Source of the DNA: Anaeromyxobacter soli
GTDB taxonomy: Bacteria > Myxococcota > Myxococcia > Myxococcales > Anaeromyxobacteraceae
Direction of reading: 5' to 3'
Assembly (NCBI RefSeq): GCF_022808855.1
Contig: NZ_JAKZLF010000033.1
Coordinates: 1 to 56,787, forward strand
Length of the DNA: 56,787 bases
In this document: positions 14,375 to 22,814 of the stretch, in pieces
Layout of the letters: each line of letters opens with the position of its first letter
Numbering within the stretch: the first letter of the stretch is position 1
Translations under genes and position numbers: made by a program
Notes under the pieces: generated by a model
Database searches by the model: none
What the model was told of the DNA's origin: nothing
The model's input: the letters and a program-made list of their open reading frames with translations, nothing else

Positions 14375-15354
14375 AGTTCGCCTGGCCTCCGATCGTGCCG
14401 CGCTGGGCGCTGGCGGCGTTCGTCCTCGTCGTCGCCGCGCTCGCCGTCGCGCCCGCCGCGCTCGACCTCTCCATCTACTCGAAGAACCTCGTCACGCTCG
14501 CCTTCCTGATGATCTCGGGCGCGCTCGCCTGGAACTGGATGGGCGGCTTCGTGGGGCAGGTGAGCTTCGGCCACGCGGCGCTGTTCGGCGTGGGCGGGTT
14601 CGTCGCGGCGCGCCTCATGATCATGGAGCCGCCCGCGCCGGCGCCGCTCGCCTGGCTGGTGGGCGGGATCGCGGCGGGCATCTTCTCGCTCGGCGCGCAC
14701 CCGATGCTGCGGCTGCGCGGGCCGTACTTCTCGATCGCCACCATCGGCGTGGGCGAGGCGGCCCGGCTCCTGTTCACCTACTGGGAGGACTTCACGGGCG
14801 GCTCCTCCGGCCTCTCGCTGCCCATCGACGTGGAGATGAAGGACCGGCTCTACTTCTGGGGGCTCGGGCTCGCGGCCCTGGTCGTGGCGGCGTCGTTCCT
14901 CATCCGTCGCTCGACGCTCGGGCTGCAGCTCCTCGCCATCAAGGCCGACGTGGACGCCGCCGCAGACGTCGGGGTCAACGCGACCTTCTACCAGGACCTC
15001 GTCTTCGCGCTGTCCGCGGTGGTGGTGGGCATCACCGGCGGGCTCTACGCCGCGTACTTCAGCTTCATCGAGCCGGGCGACATGTTCGGCTTCGATCGCT
15101 CGATCGCCTTCGTCCTCATGTCGGTGATCGGCGGGGTGGGGACGGTCCTCGGACCGGTGCTCGGCGCGATCGTGTTCGTGCTGCTGCGCCAGTTCCTGCT
15201 CGCCTCCTACCCGCAGCTCTACCTGGGCCTCTACGGGCTCCTCCTCATCTTCATCATCCTCTTCGAGCCGCTCGGGCTCACCGGCCTCGCGCTGCGCCTC
15301 GCCCGCGCCGTGCGGCGCCGCGCGCGCCGCGAGCCGCGCGAGTCGCTCGCCTGA
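14371..15354 (+). CDS. ABC transporter permease, LivM-type
   Basis: A 327-residue inner-membrane permease with about eight to ten helices. Typical features are WNWMGGFVGQVSFGHAALFGVGGF (read as GGFVGQVSFGHAALFG), LRLRGPYFSIATIGVGEA, the cytoplasmic loop AIKADVDAAADVGVNATFYQ (where most relatives have AIRexexAAxalGin) and SVIGGVGTVLGPVLGA. The start codon overlaps the previous stop (ATGA). The C-terminus is an Arg-rich cytoplasmic tail. It pairs with the LivH-type permease; the substrate is presumed to be malonate from context. Confidence 0.88.
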   Translation: MKFAWPPIVPRWALAAFVLVVAALAVAPAALDLSIYSKNLVTLAFLMISGALAWNWMGGFVGQVSFGHAALFGVGGFVAARLMIMEPPAPAPLAWLVGGIAAGIFSLGAHPMLRLRGPYFSIATIGVGEAARLLFTYWEDFTGGSSGLSLPIDVEMKDRLYFWGLGLAALVVAASFLIRRSTLGLQLLAIKADVDAAADVGVNATFYQDLVFALSAVVVGITGGLYAAYFSFIEPGDMFGFDRSIAFVLMSVIGGVGTVLGPVLGAIVFVLLRQFLLASYPQLYLGLYGLLLIFIILFEPLGLTGLALRLARAVRRRARREPRESLA

Positions 15355-15362
15355 CCGACCCC

Positions 15363-16100
15363 ATGCCACCGCTCCTCAGCTGCCACGCGGTCTCGAAGAG
15401 CTTCGGCGGCCTCAAGGCCGTCGACGAGGTCACGCTCGAGCTCAACGAGGGCGAGATCCTCGGCGTCATCGGCCCGAACGGCGCCGGGAAGACCACGCTC
15501 TTCAGCCTCATCGCGGGCTCGATCCGGCCGACCTCGGGCGAGGTCCGGCTCCAGGGCTGGCGCGTCTCGGGGTACGCCGCGCACCGCGTGGTGCGCGCCG
15601 GGATCGTCCGCACGCACCAGATCGTGCGGCCCTTCCCGAACCTCACCGTGGCCGAGAACGTCGCCGTCGGCGCGATCCACGGCAGCTGGCGCGCGGAGGG
15701 CACGCCGCGCCAGCGCGCCGCGGAGATCGTCGAGTTCGTCGGCCTGGCCGACCGCGCCGGCCAGCTCCCCGGCGCGCTCACCCTCTCGGGCCGCAAGCGG
15801 CTCGAGCTCGCGCGCGCCCTCGCCACGGTGCCCCGGGTGCTCATGCTCGACGAGGTCATCGCCGGCGTGAACCCCGCCGAGGCGATGAAGCTCGCCGCGC
15901 TCATCCGGCGCATCCGCGACGAGCGGAAGGTCTCGGTCATCATGATCGAGCACGTCATGCCGGCGGTGATGTCGCTCTCCGACCGGGTGGCCGTGCTCGA
16001 CCACGGCAAGAAGATCTCCGAGGGCCTGCCGGCCGAGGTAGTCCGCGATCCGCTCGTCGTCGAGGCCTACCTCGGCAAGGGCCACGAGGTGAGCGCGTGA
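15363..16100 (+). CDS. ABC transporter ATP-binding protein, LivG-type
   Basis: A 245-residue ATPase. Walker A is GPNGAGKTT (near 39-47), and the Q-loop region has GIVRTHQIVRPFPNLTVAENV, as in LivG proteins. The signature LTLSGRKRLELARAL and the Walker B end LMLDEVIAGVNP depart from the usual LSxGQQRRLEIARAL and LLLDEPxAGLNP: the signature is shortened and Val replaces Pro after the catalytic Glu. The switch His is in IMIEHVMPAVM. These changes are within what active LivG relatives tolerate, but they mark a separate subfamily, in line with a non-amino-acid substrate. It overlaps the next ATPase gene by four bases. Confidence 0.88.
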   Translation: MPPLLSCHAVSKSFGGLKAVDEVTLELNEGEILGVIGPNGAGKTTLFSLIAGSIRPTSGEVRLQGWRVSGYAAHRVVRAGIVRTHQIVRPFPNLTVAENVAVGAIHGSWRAEGTPRQRAAEIVEFVGLADRAGQLPGALTLSGRKRLELARALATVPRVLMLDEVIAGVNPAEAMKLAALIRRIRDERKVSVIMIEHVMPAVMSLSDRVAVLDHGKKISEGLPAEVVRDPLVVEAYLGKGHEVSA

Positions 16101-16813
16101 GCGAGCCCCTCCTGAGCGTCGACGCGATCGACGTGTTCTACGGGGACATCCAGGTCCTGTACGGCCTCAGCCTCGAGGTGCGCGAGGGCGAGATCGTCAC
16201 GCTCCTCGGCTCGAACGGCGCGGGCAAGACCACCACGCTGCGCGCCGTCTCCGGGCTCCGGCGCCCGCGCGCCGGGGACATCCGCTTCCGCGGGAAGTCG
16301 CTCGTGGGTCTCCCCGCCGCCGGCCGGGCGGAGCTCGGGATCGCCCTCGTCCCCGAGGGCCGCGATCTCTGGGCCCAGCTGACCGTGCGGGAGAACCTCG
16401 ATCTCGGCGCCTACCACCCGCGCGTGCGCGCGAACGCGGCGCGCAACCTGGAGCGGGTGTTCACGATGTTCCCGCGCCTCTCCGAGCGGAGCGGCCAGAT
16501 CGCGGGCAGCCTCTCCGGGGGCGAGCAGCAGATGTGCGCCATCGGGCGGGCGCTCATGGGAGAGCCCGTCCTCCTCATGCTGGACGAGCCCTCCCTCGGC
16601 CTCGCGCCGATCCTGGTCGACCAGGTGATGCGGACCGTGTCCGACCTGCACGCCCAGGGCATGACCGTCCTGCTCGTCGAGCAGAACCTGCGCAAGGCGC
16701 TCGAGGTGGCGCAGCGCGGCACCGTGATCGAGACCGGGCGCGTGCGGCTCGAGGGGACGAGCGCGGAGCTCTCCGCCAACCCCGAGATCCGCACGGCGTA
16801 CCTCGGCCTCTGA
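16097..16813 (+). CDS. ABC transporter ATP-binding protein, LivF-type
   Basis: A 238-residue ATPase that pairs with the LivG-type subunit. It has Walker A GSNGAGKTTT, ALVPEGRDLWAQLTVRENL, signature LSGGEQQMCAIGRALM, Walker B LLMLDEPSLGLAP, and the switch region VLLVEQNLRKALEVA, all canonical for LivF. The start is GTG within a GTGA overlap with the previous stop. It is followed after 15 bases by the GntR gene, so the transporter and regulator are probably transcribed together. Confidence 0.9.
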   Translation: MSEPLLSVDAIDVFYGDIQVLYGLSLEVREGEIVTLLGSNGAGKTTTLRAVSGLRRPRAGDIRFRGKSLVGLPAAGRAELGIALVPEGRDLWAQLTVRENLDLGAYHPRVRANAARNLERVFTMFPRLSERSGQIAGSLSGGEQQMCAIGRALMGEPVLLMLDEPSLGLAPILVDQVMRTVSDLHAQGMTVLLVEQNLRKALEVAQRGTVIETGRVRLEGTSAELSANPEIRTAYLGL

Positions 16814-16828
16814 GCGGAGAGCGACCCG

Positions 16829-17638
16829 ATGACGCGCATCGCCCAACGCGCGCTGTACGAGGAGGTCGCCGAGCGGCTCCGGCAGCTCATCTACGCCGGC
16901 GATCTCGAGCCGGGGACGTGGATCGACGAGCGCGCCCTGGTCGAGCGCTTCGGCATCAGCCGGACGCCGCTGCGCGAGGCGCTGAAGGTGCTGCACGCGG
17001 AGGGGCTCGTGCGCCTCACGCCGCGCCGCGGGTCGTTCGTCTCCGGCGAGCTGACGCCGCGGGACCTCGACGAGATCTTCCCGCTCATGGCGCTGCTCGA
17101 GGGGCTGTGCGCGCAGGAGGCGGTCCGCAAGGCCGGACCGGAGGACGTCCGCCGGCTCGAGGCGCTCCACGAGCGGCTCGAGCGCTGCGCCGCGGCGGAC
17201 GACGTGGGCAGGTACTACGAGCTCAACTACCTCTTCCACCAGGCGGTGCAGGACCTCGCCGCGAACCCGTGGCTGTCGCGCATGGTCTCCGAGCTGCGCC
17301 AGTTCCTGCGGCTCCTGCACGGCCGCCAGCTCCGCGTGCCCGGCCGGCTCGAGGCCTCGCTCGCCGAGCACCGCAAGCTCATGCGCGCGCTCCGGCGCGG
17401 CGACGCGGAGGAGGCCGAGCGGGTGATGCGCGCCCACCTCATGGCGCAGCGCGCGGCGCTCGCGGTGCAGGACGCGATGGCGAGGCCGGGCCGCTCGCGC
17501 GCGGCCGCGGCGGGGGCGCCGAAGGCGAGCGCCCGGGGCTCGCCGGGCGCGAGCGCCCGGGCGAGCGTCGTGCCGTCTACCGAGCCGCCGCGCCGCCCCC
17601 GCGGCCGGCCGAGGCGGCGCGCCCGGGAGGCCCCGTGA
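16829..17638 (+). CDS. GntR-family regulator (FCD type) with AT-hook-like tail
   Basis: A 269-residue regulator. The N-terminal winged helix (about 5-75) reads YEEVAERLRQLIYAGDLEPG, with ERFGISRTPLREALKVL as recognition helix. The FCD ligand-binding domain spans about 82-215, with acidic and His residues (DEIFPLMALLEG, ELNYLFHQAVQ, EHRKLMRALRRGD) that in this family bind a metal and an organic acid. The last 55 residues are a low-complexity Ala/Ser/Arg extension ending in PRRPRGRPRRRAR, whose PRGRP core is the AT-hook motif; standard GntR proteins lack this. It lies inside the malonate unit, with its stop overlapping mdcA (GTGA), and probably senses malonate or malonyl-CoA. The proposed operator is the AT-rich palindrome at 12178. 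Confidence 0.85.
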   Translation: MTRIAQRALYEEVAERLRQLIYAGDLEPGTWIDERALVERFGISRTPLREALKVLHAEGLVRLTPRRGSFVSGELTPRDLDEIFPLMALLEGLCAQEAVRKAGPEDVRRLEALHERLERCAAADDVGRYYELNYLFHQAVQDLAANPWLSRMVSELRQFLRLLHGRQLRVPGRLEASLAEHRKLMRALRRGDAEEAERVMRAHLMAQRAALAVQDAMARPGRSRAAAAGAPKASARGSPGASARASVVPSTEPPRRPRGRPRRRAREAP

Positions 17639-19284
17639 CGCGCGTCTGGGACACCGCCCGGCGGAGCCGCCTCGCTCGGCTCGCGCGCGCGAGCGCCGCC
17701 GTCGGCGGCGGACGCTGGGTCGATCCCGGGCGCGTGACGCCGCTCCTCGAGGCCCTCCTCGAGCCGGGCGACCGCGTCTGCCTGGAGGGCGACAACCAGA
17801 AGCAGGCCGACTTCCTCGCGCGCGCCCTCGCGCGGGCCGATCCCGCCCGCGTCCACGATCTGCACCTCGTCATGTCGGTGCTCGCGCTCCCCGAGCACGT
17901 CGAGCTCTTCGAGCGCGGCCTCGCGCGCCGCCTGGACTTCTCCTTCTCCGGGCCGCAGGGGACGCGCCTCGCGCAGCTCGTCGCCGCCGGGCGGATCGAG
18001 ATCGGCGCCATCCACACCTACCTCGAGCTCTACGCCCGCTACTTCGTGGACCTCACGCCGCGCGTCGCGCTCGTCTCGGCCATCGCCGCCGATGGCGAGG
18101 GGAACCTCTACACCGGCCCCAACACCGAGGACACGCCTGCCATCGTCGAGGCGACGGCCTTCAAGGACGGGATCGTCGTCGCCCAGGTGGACGAGCGCGT
18201 GGAGCGGCTCCCGCGCGTCGACATCCCCGCCGGCTGGGTGGACTTCGTCACGGTCGCGCCGGCCAAGAGCGCGATCGAGCCGCTGTTCACGCGCGATCCG
18301 GCGCAGATCGGCGAGGTCCAGGTCCTCATGGCCATGATGGTCGTGAAGGGGATCTACGCGGAGTACGGGGTCGAGCGGCTCAACCACGGCATCGGCTTCG
18401 ACTCGGCGGCCATCGAGCTCATCCTGCCCACCTACGCGGAGCGGCTCGGGCTGCGCGGGAAGATCTGCCGGCAGTGGGCGCTCAACCCCCACCCGACCCT
18501 CATCCCCGCCATCGAGGCGGGGTTCGTCGAGTCGATCCACGCGTTCGGCTCGGAGCTCGGCATGGAGCGCTACGTCGCGGCGCGGCCGGACGTGTTCTTC
18601 ACCGGGCGCGACGGGAGCCTGCGCTCGAACCGGGCCTTCTCGCAGACCGCCGGGCACTACGCCTGCGATCTCTTCATCGGCTCGACCCTCCAGCTGGACC
18701 TCGCCGGGAACAGCTCCACCGCCACGACGAGCCGGATCACCGGGTTCGGCGGGGCGCCGAACATGGGCGCGGACGCGCGCGGCCGTCGCCACGCCAGCGC
18801 GGCCTGGCTCCGCGCCGGCCGCGAGGCGCAGGCGGATCCGGCGGCCATGCCGCGGGGGCGGAAGCTCGTGGTGCAGCTCCTCGAGACGTTCCGTGAGCAC
18901 ATGGAGCCGGCGTTCGTGGAGCGGCTCGACGCGTGGAGGCTCGCCGAGACGATGGGCATGGCGCTCCCGCCGGTGATGATCCACGGCGACGACGTGACGC
19001 ACGTGGTGACGGAGGAGGGGATCGCGAACCTGCTCCTGTGCCGCACGCCGGAGGAGCGCGCCGAGGCGATCCGCGGCGTCGCCGGCTACACGCCGGTCGG
19101 GCGCGCGCGCTCGCGGCGCGCCGTCGAGGAGCTCCGCCGCCGGGGCGTCATCCGCCGCGCGGAGGATCTCGGCATCGACAAGCGCGAGGCGACGCGCGAT
19201 CTGCTCGCCGCGCGCAGCGTGAAGGACCTCGTGCGCTGGTCGGGCGGGCTCTACGAGCCGCCCGCCCGGTTCCGGAGCTGGTGA
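17635..19284 (+). CDS. mdcA: Malonate decarboxylase alpha subunit (acetyl-S-ACP:malonate ACP transferase)
   Basis: A 549-residue subunit that moves the carrier protein from its acetyl to its malonyl thioester, releasing acetate. Length and sequence fit MdcA: TRVWDTARRSRLARL at the start, CLEGDNQKQADFLARAL, LDFSFSGPQGTRLA, GNLYTGPNTEDTPAIVEATAF (read as NLYTGPNTEDTPAIVE), LNHGIGFDSAAIELILPTYA, FGGAPNMGADARGRRH and the C-terminal DLGIDKREATRDLLAARS. It starts with GTG overlapping the GntR stop (GTGA). It acts in the cytoplasm in complex with MdcC, MdcD and MdcE. Confidence 0.95.
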   Translation: MTRVWDTARRSRLARLARASAAVGGGRWVDPGRVTPLLEALLEPGDRVCLEGDNQKQADFLARALARADPARVHDLHLVMSVLALPEHVELFERGLARRLDFSFSGPQGTRLAQLVAAGRIEIGAIHTYLELYARYFVDLTPRVALVSAIAADGEGNLYTGPNTEDTPAIVEATAFKDGIVVAQVDERVERLPRVDIPAGWVDFVTVAPAKSAIEPLFTRDPAQIGEVQVLMAMMVVKGIYAEYGVERLNHGIGFDSAAIELILPTYAERLGLRGKICRQWALNPHPTLIPAIEAGFVESIHAFGSELGMERYVAARPDVFFTGRDGSLRSNRAFSQTAGHYACDLFIGSTLQLDLAGNSSTATTSRITGFGGAPNMGADARGRRHASAAWLRAGREAQADPAAMPRGRKLVVQLLETFREHMEPAFVERLDAWRLAETMGMALPPVMIHGDDVTHVVTEEGIANLLLCRTPEERAEAIRGVAGYTPVGRARSRRAVEELRRRGVIRRAEDLGIDKREATRDLLAARSVKDLVRWSGGLYEPPARFRSW

Positions 19285-19297
19285 GGGGAGGGACGGG

Positions 19298-19615
19298 ATG
19301 GAGCGCCTCGCGTTCGAGCTCGAGTCGGCGGGCCCGCCGGCGCCGCGCGCGCCGCCGGTCGTCGTCGGCGTCGTCGCGTCCGGGAACCTCGAGGTGCTCG
19401 TCGAGCCGGGGGACCTCGCGGGCCGCTGCCGCGTCGAGGTCGCCACGTCCGCGAACGGGTTCGCGGAGATCTGGGACGCCGTGCTGCGGGACTTCGCGGC
19501 CCGGAACGCGGTCGCCGGGCTCGCGCTGTCCGTGAACGACGCGGGGGCGACCCCCGCCGTCGTGAGCCTGCGCCTCGACCAGGCGGTCGAGGAGTACCTG
19601 GGGCAGCGGCCGTGA
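19298..19615 (+). CDS. mdcC: Malonate decarboxylase acyl carrier protein (delta subunit)
   Basis: A 105-residue carrier protein. The serine in GVVASGNLEVLVEP (S28) is the expected attachment site of the 2'-(5''-phosphoribosyl)-3'-dephospho-CoA prosthetic group, which is built by MdcB and attached by MdcG. The C-terminal half has VNDAGATPAVVSLRLDQAVEE, typical of MdcC/CitD-like carriers. AGGGGAGGGACGGG precedes the ATG. The stop overlaps the GTG of mdcD. The acetyl/malonyl group cycles on this subunit. Confidence 0.92.
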   Translation: MERLAFELESAGPPAPRAPPVVVGVVASGNLEVLVEPGDLAGRCRVEVATSANGFAEIWDAVLRDFAARNAVAGLALSVNDAGATPAVVSLRLDQAVEEYLGQRP

Positions 19616-20529
19616 CGCCGGGGAACCCGGGTCACCTCCCCGCGCGGAGGAGCTATCGCGAGGCGACGGCGCGGCGCAGGCTCGCGGGGATCCTCGACCC
19701 CGGCAGCTTCACCGAGCTCCTCGGCCCCTCCGAGCGCGTGACGAGCCCGCACCTCGCCGGCCTCGGCCTCGCCGTCGCCTTCGACGACGGCGTCGTGGTC
19801 GGGCGCGGCCTCCTCGGCGGCCGGGTGGTCCTCGCCGCGAGCCAGGAGGGCGGGTTCATGGGCGGCGCGGTGGGCGAGGTGCACGGCGCGAAGCTCGTCG
19901 GGCTCCTCCGCCGCGCCGAGCGGGAGCGCCCGGCGGGCGTGCTCCTCCTGCTCGACTCGGGCGGCGTGCGGCTGCAGGAGGCGAACGCGGGCCTCGTGGC
20001 GGTCTCCGAGATCATGCGCGCGCTGCTCGGCGCGCGCGCCGCCGGCGTGCCGGTCGTCGGCCTCATCGGCGGCGGCTGGGGATGCTTCGGCGGGATGGGC
20101 ATCGTGGCGCGCTGCTGCGACGCGCTCGCCATGAGCGAGGAGGGGAGGCTCGGGATCTCCGGGCCCGACGTGATCGAGGCGACGAAGGGCGTCGAGGAGC
20201 TCGACGCCGCGGATCGCGCGCTCGTGTGGCGCACCTACGGCGGCAAGCACCGCTACCTGCTCGGCGAGGCGGACCTCCTCGTGGAGGACGACCTCGCCGC
20301 CTTCCGCGACGCCGCCGCGGCGCTCCTCGCCAGCCCGCGGTCGCTCGACGAGGGCGCGCTCGCGCGCGAGCACGAGCGCCTCGCGCGACGGCTCGCGGAC
20401 TTCGGCGGCTGCACGGACGCGGCGGACGTCTGGCGCGCCGCCGCGGTGCCGGACCCGGACCGCCTCCCGCTCCTCGACGCGGACGCGTTCCGCCGCGCCG
20501 TCGCCGCTGCGCGCGGGGAGGAGCCGTGA
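19612..20529 (+). CDS. mdcD: Malonate decarboxylase beta subunit (malonyl-S-ACP decarboxylase)
   Basis: A 305-residue carboxyltransferase-fold subunit that decarboxylates malonyl-S-ACP to acetyl-S-ACP together with MdcE. Marks are SYREATARRRLAGILDPGSF, QEGGFMGGAVGEVHGAKL, LLLDSGGVRLQEANAGL, GGGWGCFGGMGIVARCCD and GISGPDVIEATKGVEELD. GTG start overlapping mdcC, and stop overlapping mdcE (GTGA). Length as usual. Confidence 0.94.
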   Translation: MTPGNPGHLPARRSYREATARRRLAGILDPGSFTELLGPSERVTSPHLAGLGLAVAFDDGVVVGRGLLGGRVVLAASQEGGFMGGAVGEVHGAKLVGLLRRAERERPAGVLLLLDSGGVRLQEANAGLVAVSEIMRALLGARAAGVPVVGLIGGGWGCFGGMGIVARCCDALAMSEEGRLGISGPDVIEATKGVEELDAADRALVWRTYGGKHRYLLGEADLLVEDDLAAFRDAAAALLASPRSLDEGALAREHERLARRLADFGGCTDAADVWRAAAVPDPDRLPLLDADAFRRAVAAARGEEP

Positions 20530-21245
20530 CCCCCGCGCTCGGGGCCCTCGTCGGCGCGCTCTTCCCCGCCGGGCACGCCGTCCGGGAGGAGGGCGGGATC
20601 GTCGTCGGCGCCGCGCACACCGCGGCCGGCGAAGTCGCGGTGCTCGGTACCGCGGGCGGGGTGGAGGTCGGCGTCGAGGCGGCGCTCGCCCTCGCGGGAG
20701 AGGTCCTCCGCACCGTGCGCGAGCACCCGGGGCGGCCCATCGTCGTCCTGGTGGACACCCGCGGCCAGCGGATGAGCCGGCGCGACGAGGTGCTCGGCCT
20801 CAACGGCTACCTCGGACACCTCGCCGCCTGCGTCGAGCTCGCGCGGCGGCGCGGGCACCCCATCGTCGCCGTGGTGAGCGGCGACGCGGTGAGCGGCGGG
20901 GTGCTGCCGCTCGGCTTCATGGCGGACGCCGTCCACGCCGTGGAGGGGGCGCACCCGTGGGTGATGAGCCTGCCGGCGATGGCGCGCGTGACGAAGCTCC
21001 CGCTCGAGCGGCTGGAGGAGCTGTCGCAAAGCTCGCCGGTGCTCGCGCCGGGCCTCGACCGCTTCGTGCGGCTCGGCGCGATCGAGCCGCGCTGGGAGCC
21101 GCCGCTCTCGGAGCAGCTCGCGGCCGCGCTCTCCCGTCCGGCCGGACGGGACCGCCGCGCGGAGCTCGGCCTCGAGCGAGGAGGGCGGCTCCTGGCGGCG
21201 GCGGTGGCGCGGCGGGTGAGCGGAGAGGACGGCGATGAGCCCTGA
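20526..21245 (+). CDS. mdcE: Malonate decarboxylase gamma subunit
   Basis: A 239-residue crotonase/carboxyltransferase-like subunit, partner of MdcD in decarboxylation. It carries VDTRGQRMSRRDEVLGLNGYL, VVSGDAVSGGVLPLGFMAD and VMSLPAMARVTKLPLERLEELS, typical of MdcE. GTG start with GGGGAGGAGCC directly before it and a 4-base overlap with mdcD; its 3' end overlaps mdcG by 11 bases. Confidence 0.94.
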   Translation: MTPALGALVGALFPAGHAVREEGGIVVGAAHTAAGEVAVLGTAGGVEVGVEAALALAGEVLRTVREHPGRPIVVLVDTRGQRMSRRDEVLGLNGYLGHLAACVELARRRGHPIVAVVSGDAVSGGVLPLGFMADAVHAVEGAHPWVMSLPAMARVTKLPLERLEELSQSSPVLAPGLDRFVRLGAIEPRWEPPLSEQLAAALSRPAGRDRRAELGLERGGRLLAAAVARRVSGEDGDEP

Positions 21246-21924
21246 CGCGGTCTCGGGCGACTTCCCGGCCCGCCACGATCTGGTCTGGCTCCGGCCCATG
21301 TGGCGCGAGGCGCTGCGCGGGGCGGTGGCGCCGTCCGCGCTGGACGCCCTCGGGGACTGGTTCGGCCGCCGGCTCCCCGCCGTCGCGTGCCGGCGCGACG
21401 GCTCCTGCGGCGACGCGATCCCGCTCGCGGTGGCGCTGCCGTCCTCCGCGGCGGGCGAGAAGCGGCGGGTGGCGCTCGCCGTGGAGCCGAGGGCCGTGGA
21501 GCGGATCGGGGCGCCGGCGACCCTCCGGGAGGCCGCCGGGAGCGCGCCGCCGGCGTGGCGGGAGCGGCTCGGAGCGCTCGACCACGCAGCGCGCGACGCG
21601 GGGCTCGTCCTGCGCGTGTACGGTTCGCTCGCGTGGCAGCACCTCTCCGGGCGGGCCTACGTGACGGAGCGCTCCGACGTGGACCTGCTCGTCGAGCCCC
21701 GCTCCGCGGGCGAGCTCCGCGGTGCGCTGGCGCTCCTCCGCGCCCGCGGCGACGGGATCCCGCGGCTGGACGGAGAGGTCCTGCTCCCCGGCGGGCGAGG
21801 CGTCTCGTGGCGGGAGCTCGCCGCGGGGGCCGCGCGGGTCCTCGTGAAGTCCGGGACGGCGGTGGCGCTCGAGCCGGCGCGGGCGCTCCTCGGGCCGCTC
21901 GCGGGGGAGGAGCCGTGGCCGTGA
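21235..21924 (+). CDS. mdcG: Malonate decarboxylase holo-ACP synthase (phosphoribosyl-dephospho-CoA transferase)
   Basis: A 229-residue nucleotidyltransferase that attaches the prosthetic group to the carrier MdcC. The N-terminus FPARHDLVWLRPMWREAL is typical of MdcG. The catalytic core is VYGSLAWQHLSG followed by YVTERSDVDLLVEP, with the DxD pair that binds the metal. The ATG lies 11 bases inside the end of mdcE, which suggests translational coupling. Confidence 0.92.
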   Translation: MSPDAVSGDFPARHDLVWLRPMWREALRGAVAPSALDALGDWFGRRLPAVACRRDGSCGDAIPLAVALPSSAAGEKRRVALAVEPRAVERIGAPATLREAAGSAPPAWRERLGALDHAARDAGLVLRVYGSLAWQHLSGRAYVTERSDVDLLVEPRSAGELRGALALLRARGDGIPRLDGEVLLPGGRGVSWRELAAGAARVLVKSGTAVALEPARALLGPLAGEEPWP

Positions 21925-22814
21925 CGACCGCCTCCGCGAGCCTCCCGGTGAAGCGTCCCCCCACCGCGAGCGTCGCGCACGCGATCGGCGAGGCGGCCGT
22001 CGCGGCGCTGCACGAGGAGCTCGAGGCCGAGCCCAAGCCGGGCCTCGTCACGCCGCGGGACCGCGGCGCGCACCGGGACATGGACGCGCGGACCTTCCGC
22101 GCGAGCATCGCGGCCCTGCGCGGCTACTTCCACGCGGTCGCGCGCGCCGGGACGGAGGGGGCCTCGCTCGCCGCCCTGCGCCCGCTCGCGCTCGACGCGG
22201 AGGCGCGCATGCTCCACGCGACCGGCGGCGTGAACACCCACCGCGGCGCGATCTTCTCGCTCGGCCTCCTGACCGCGGCGGCGGGGCGCCTCGCGGCCGC
22301 GCGCGCGCCCTTCGGGCCCGCCGCCCTCCGGGACGCCGTGCGCCGCGGCTACGGGGCGGCGATCCTGCGCGAGCTGCCGGCGCCGGTGGCGAGCCACGGC
22401 GCGATCGCCGGACGCCGCCACGGCGTCGGCGGCGCGCGCGCGGAGGCGGCGGCCGGGTTCCCGCACCTGTTCGACGTGGCGCTGCCGGCCCTCCGCGCGA
22501 GCCTGCTCCGCGGGGCCTCTCGCGAGGCCGCGGCCGTCCAGTGCCTGCTCTCCGCGATCGCGGTCCTCCCCGACACGAACCTCCTCTACCGCGGCGGTGC
22601 GGCCGGCCTCACCTTCGCACGCGCGGCCGCGCAGCTCTTCCTCGCCCGGGGCGGCGTGCACCGCAGCGGCTGGCGAGAGCACGCGCGCGCGCTGCACCGG
22701 GCGTTCGTCGGGCGGGACCTCTCGCCCGGCGGCAGCGCCGACCTGCTCGCCGCCGCGCTGTTCGTCGAGCGGCTCGGCGCGCTCGACCCCTCGCCCGCCG
22801 GGGGCGCGGGATGA
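21915..22814 (+). CDS. mdcB: Triphosphoribosyl-dephospho-CoA synthase
   Basis: A 299-residue CitG/MdcB-family enzyme that makes 2'-(5''-triphosphoribosyl)-3'-dephospho-CoA from ATP and dephospho-CoA, the precursor of the MdcC prosthetic group. Signatures are EAEPKPGLVTPRDRGAHRDMD, TGGVNTHRGAIFSLGLL and LPDTNLLYRGG. Two GTG codons are possible. The one at 21915 is chosen because GGGGGAGGAGCC stands at exactly the same distance as before mdcE; the other, at 21921, overlaps the mdcG stop (GTGA). The stop overlaps mdcH. Confidence 0.92.
   Translation: MAVTTASASLPVKRPPTASVAHAIGEAAVAALHEELEAEPKPGLVTPRDRGAHRDMDARTFRASIAALRGYFHAVARAGTEGASLAALRPLALDAEARMLHATGGVNTHRGAIFSLGLLTAAAGRLAAARAPFGPAALRDAVRRGYGAAILRELPAPVASHGAIAGRRHGVGGARAEAAAGFPHLFDVALPALRASLLRGASREAAAVQCLLSAIAVLPDTNLLYRGGAAGLTFARAAAQLFLARGGVHRSGWREHARALHRAFVGRDLSPGGSADLLAAALFVERLGALDPSPAGGAG

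Noticed and set aside
15363-16100. LivG-type ATPase as a dead subunit
   Set aside because: Walker A, catalytic Glu and switch His are intact. The altered signature is better read as subfamily variation.
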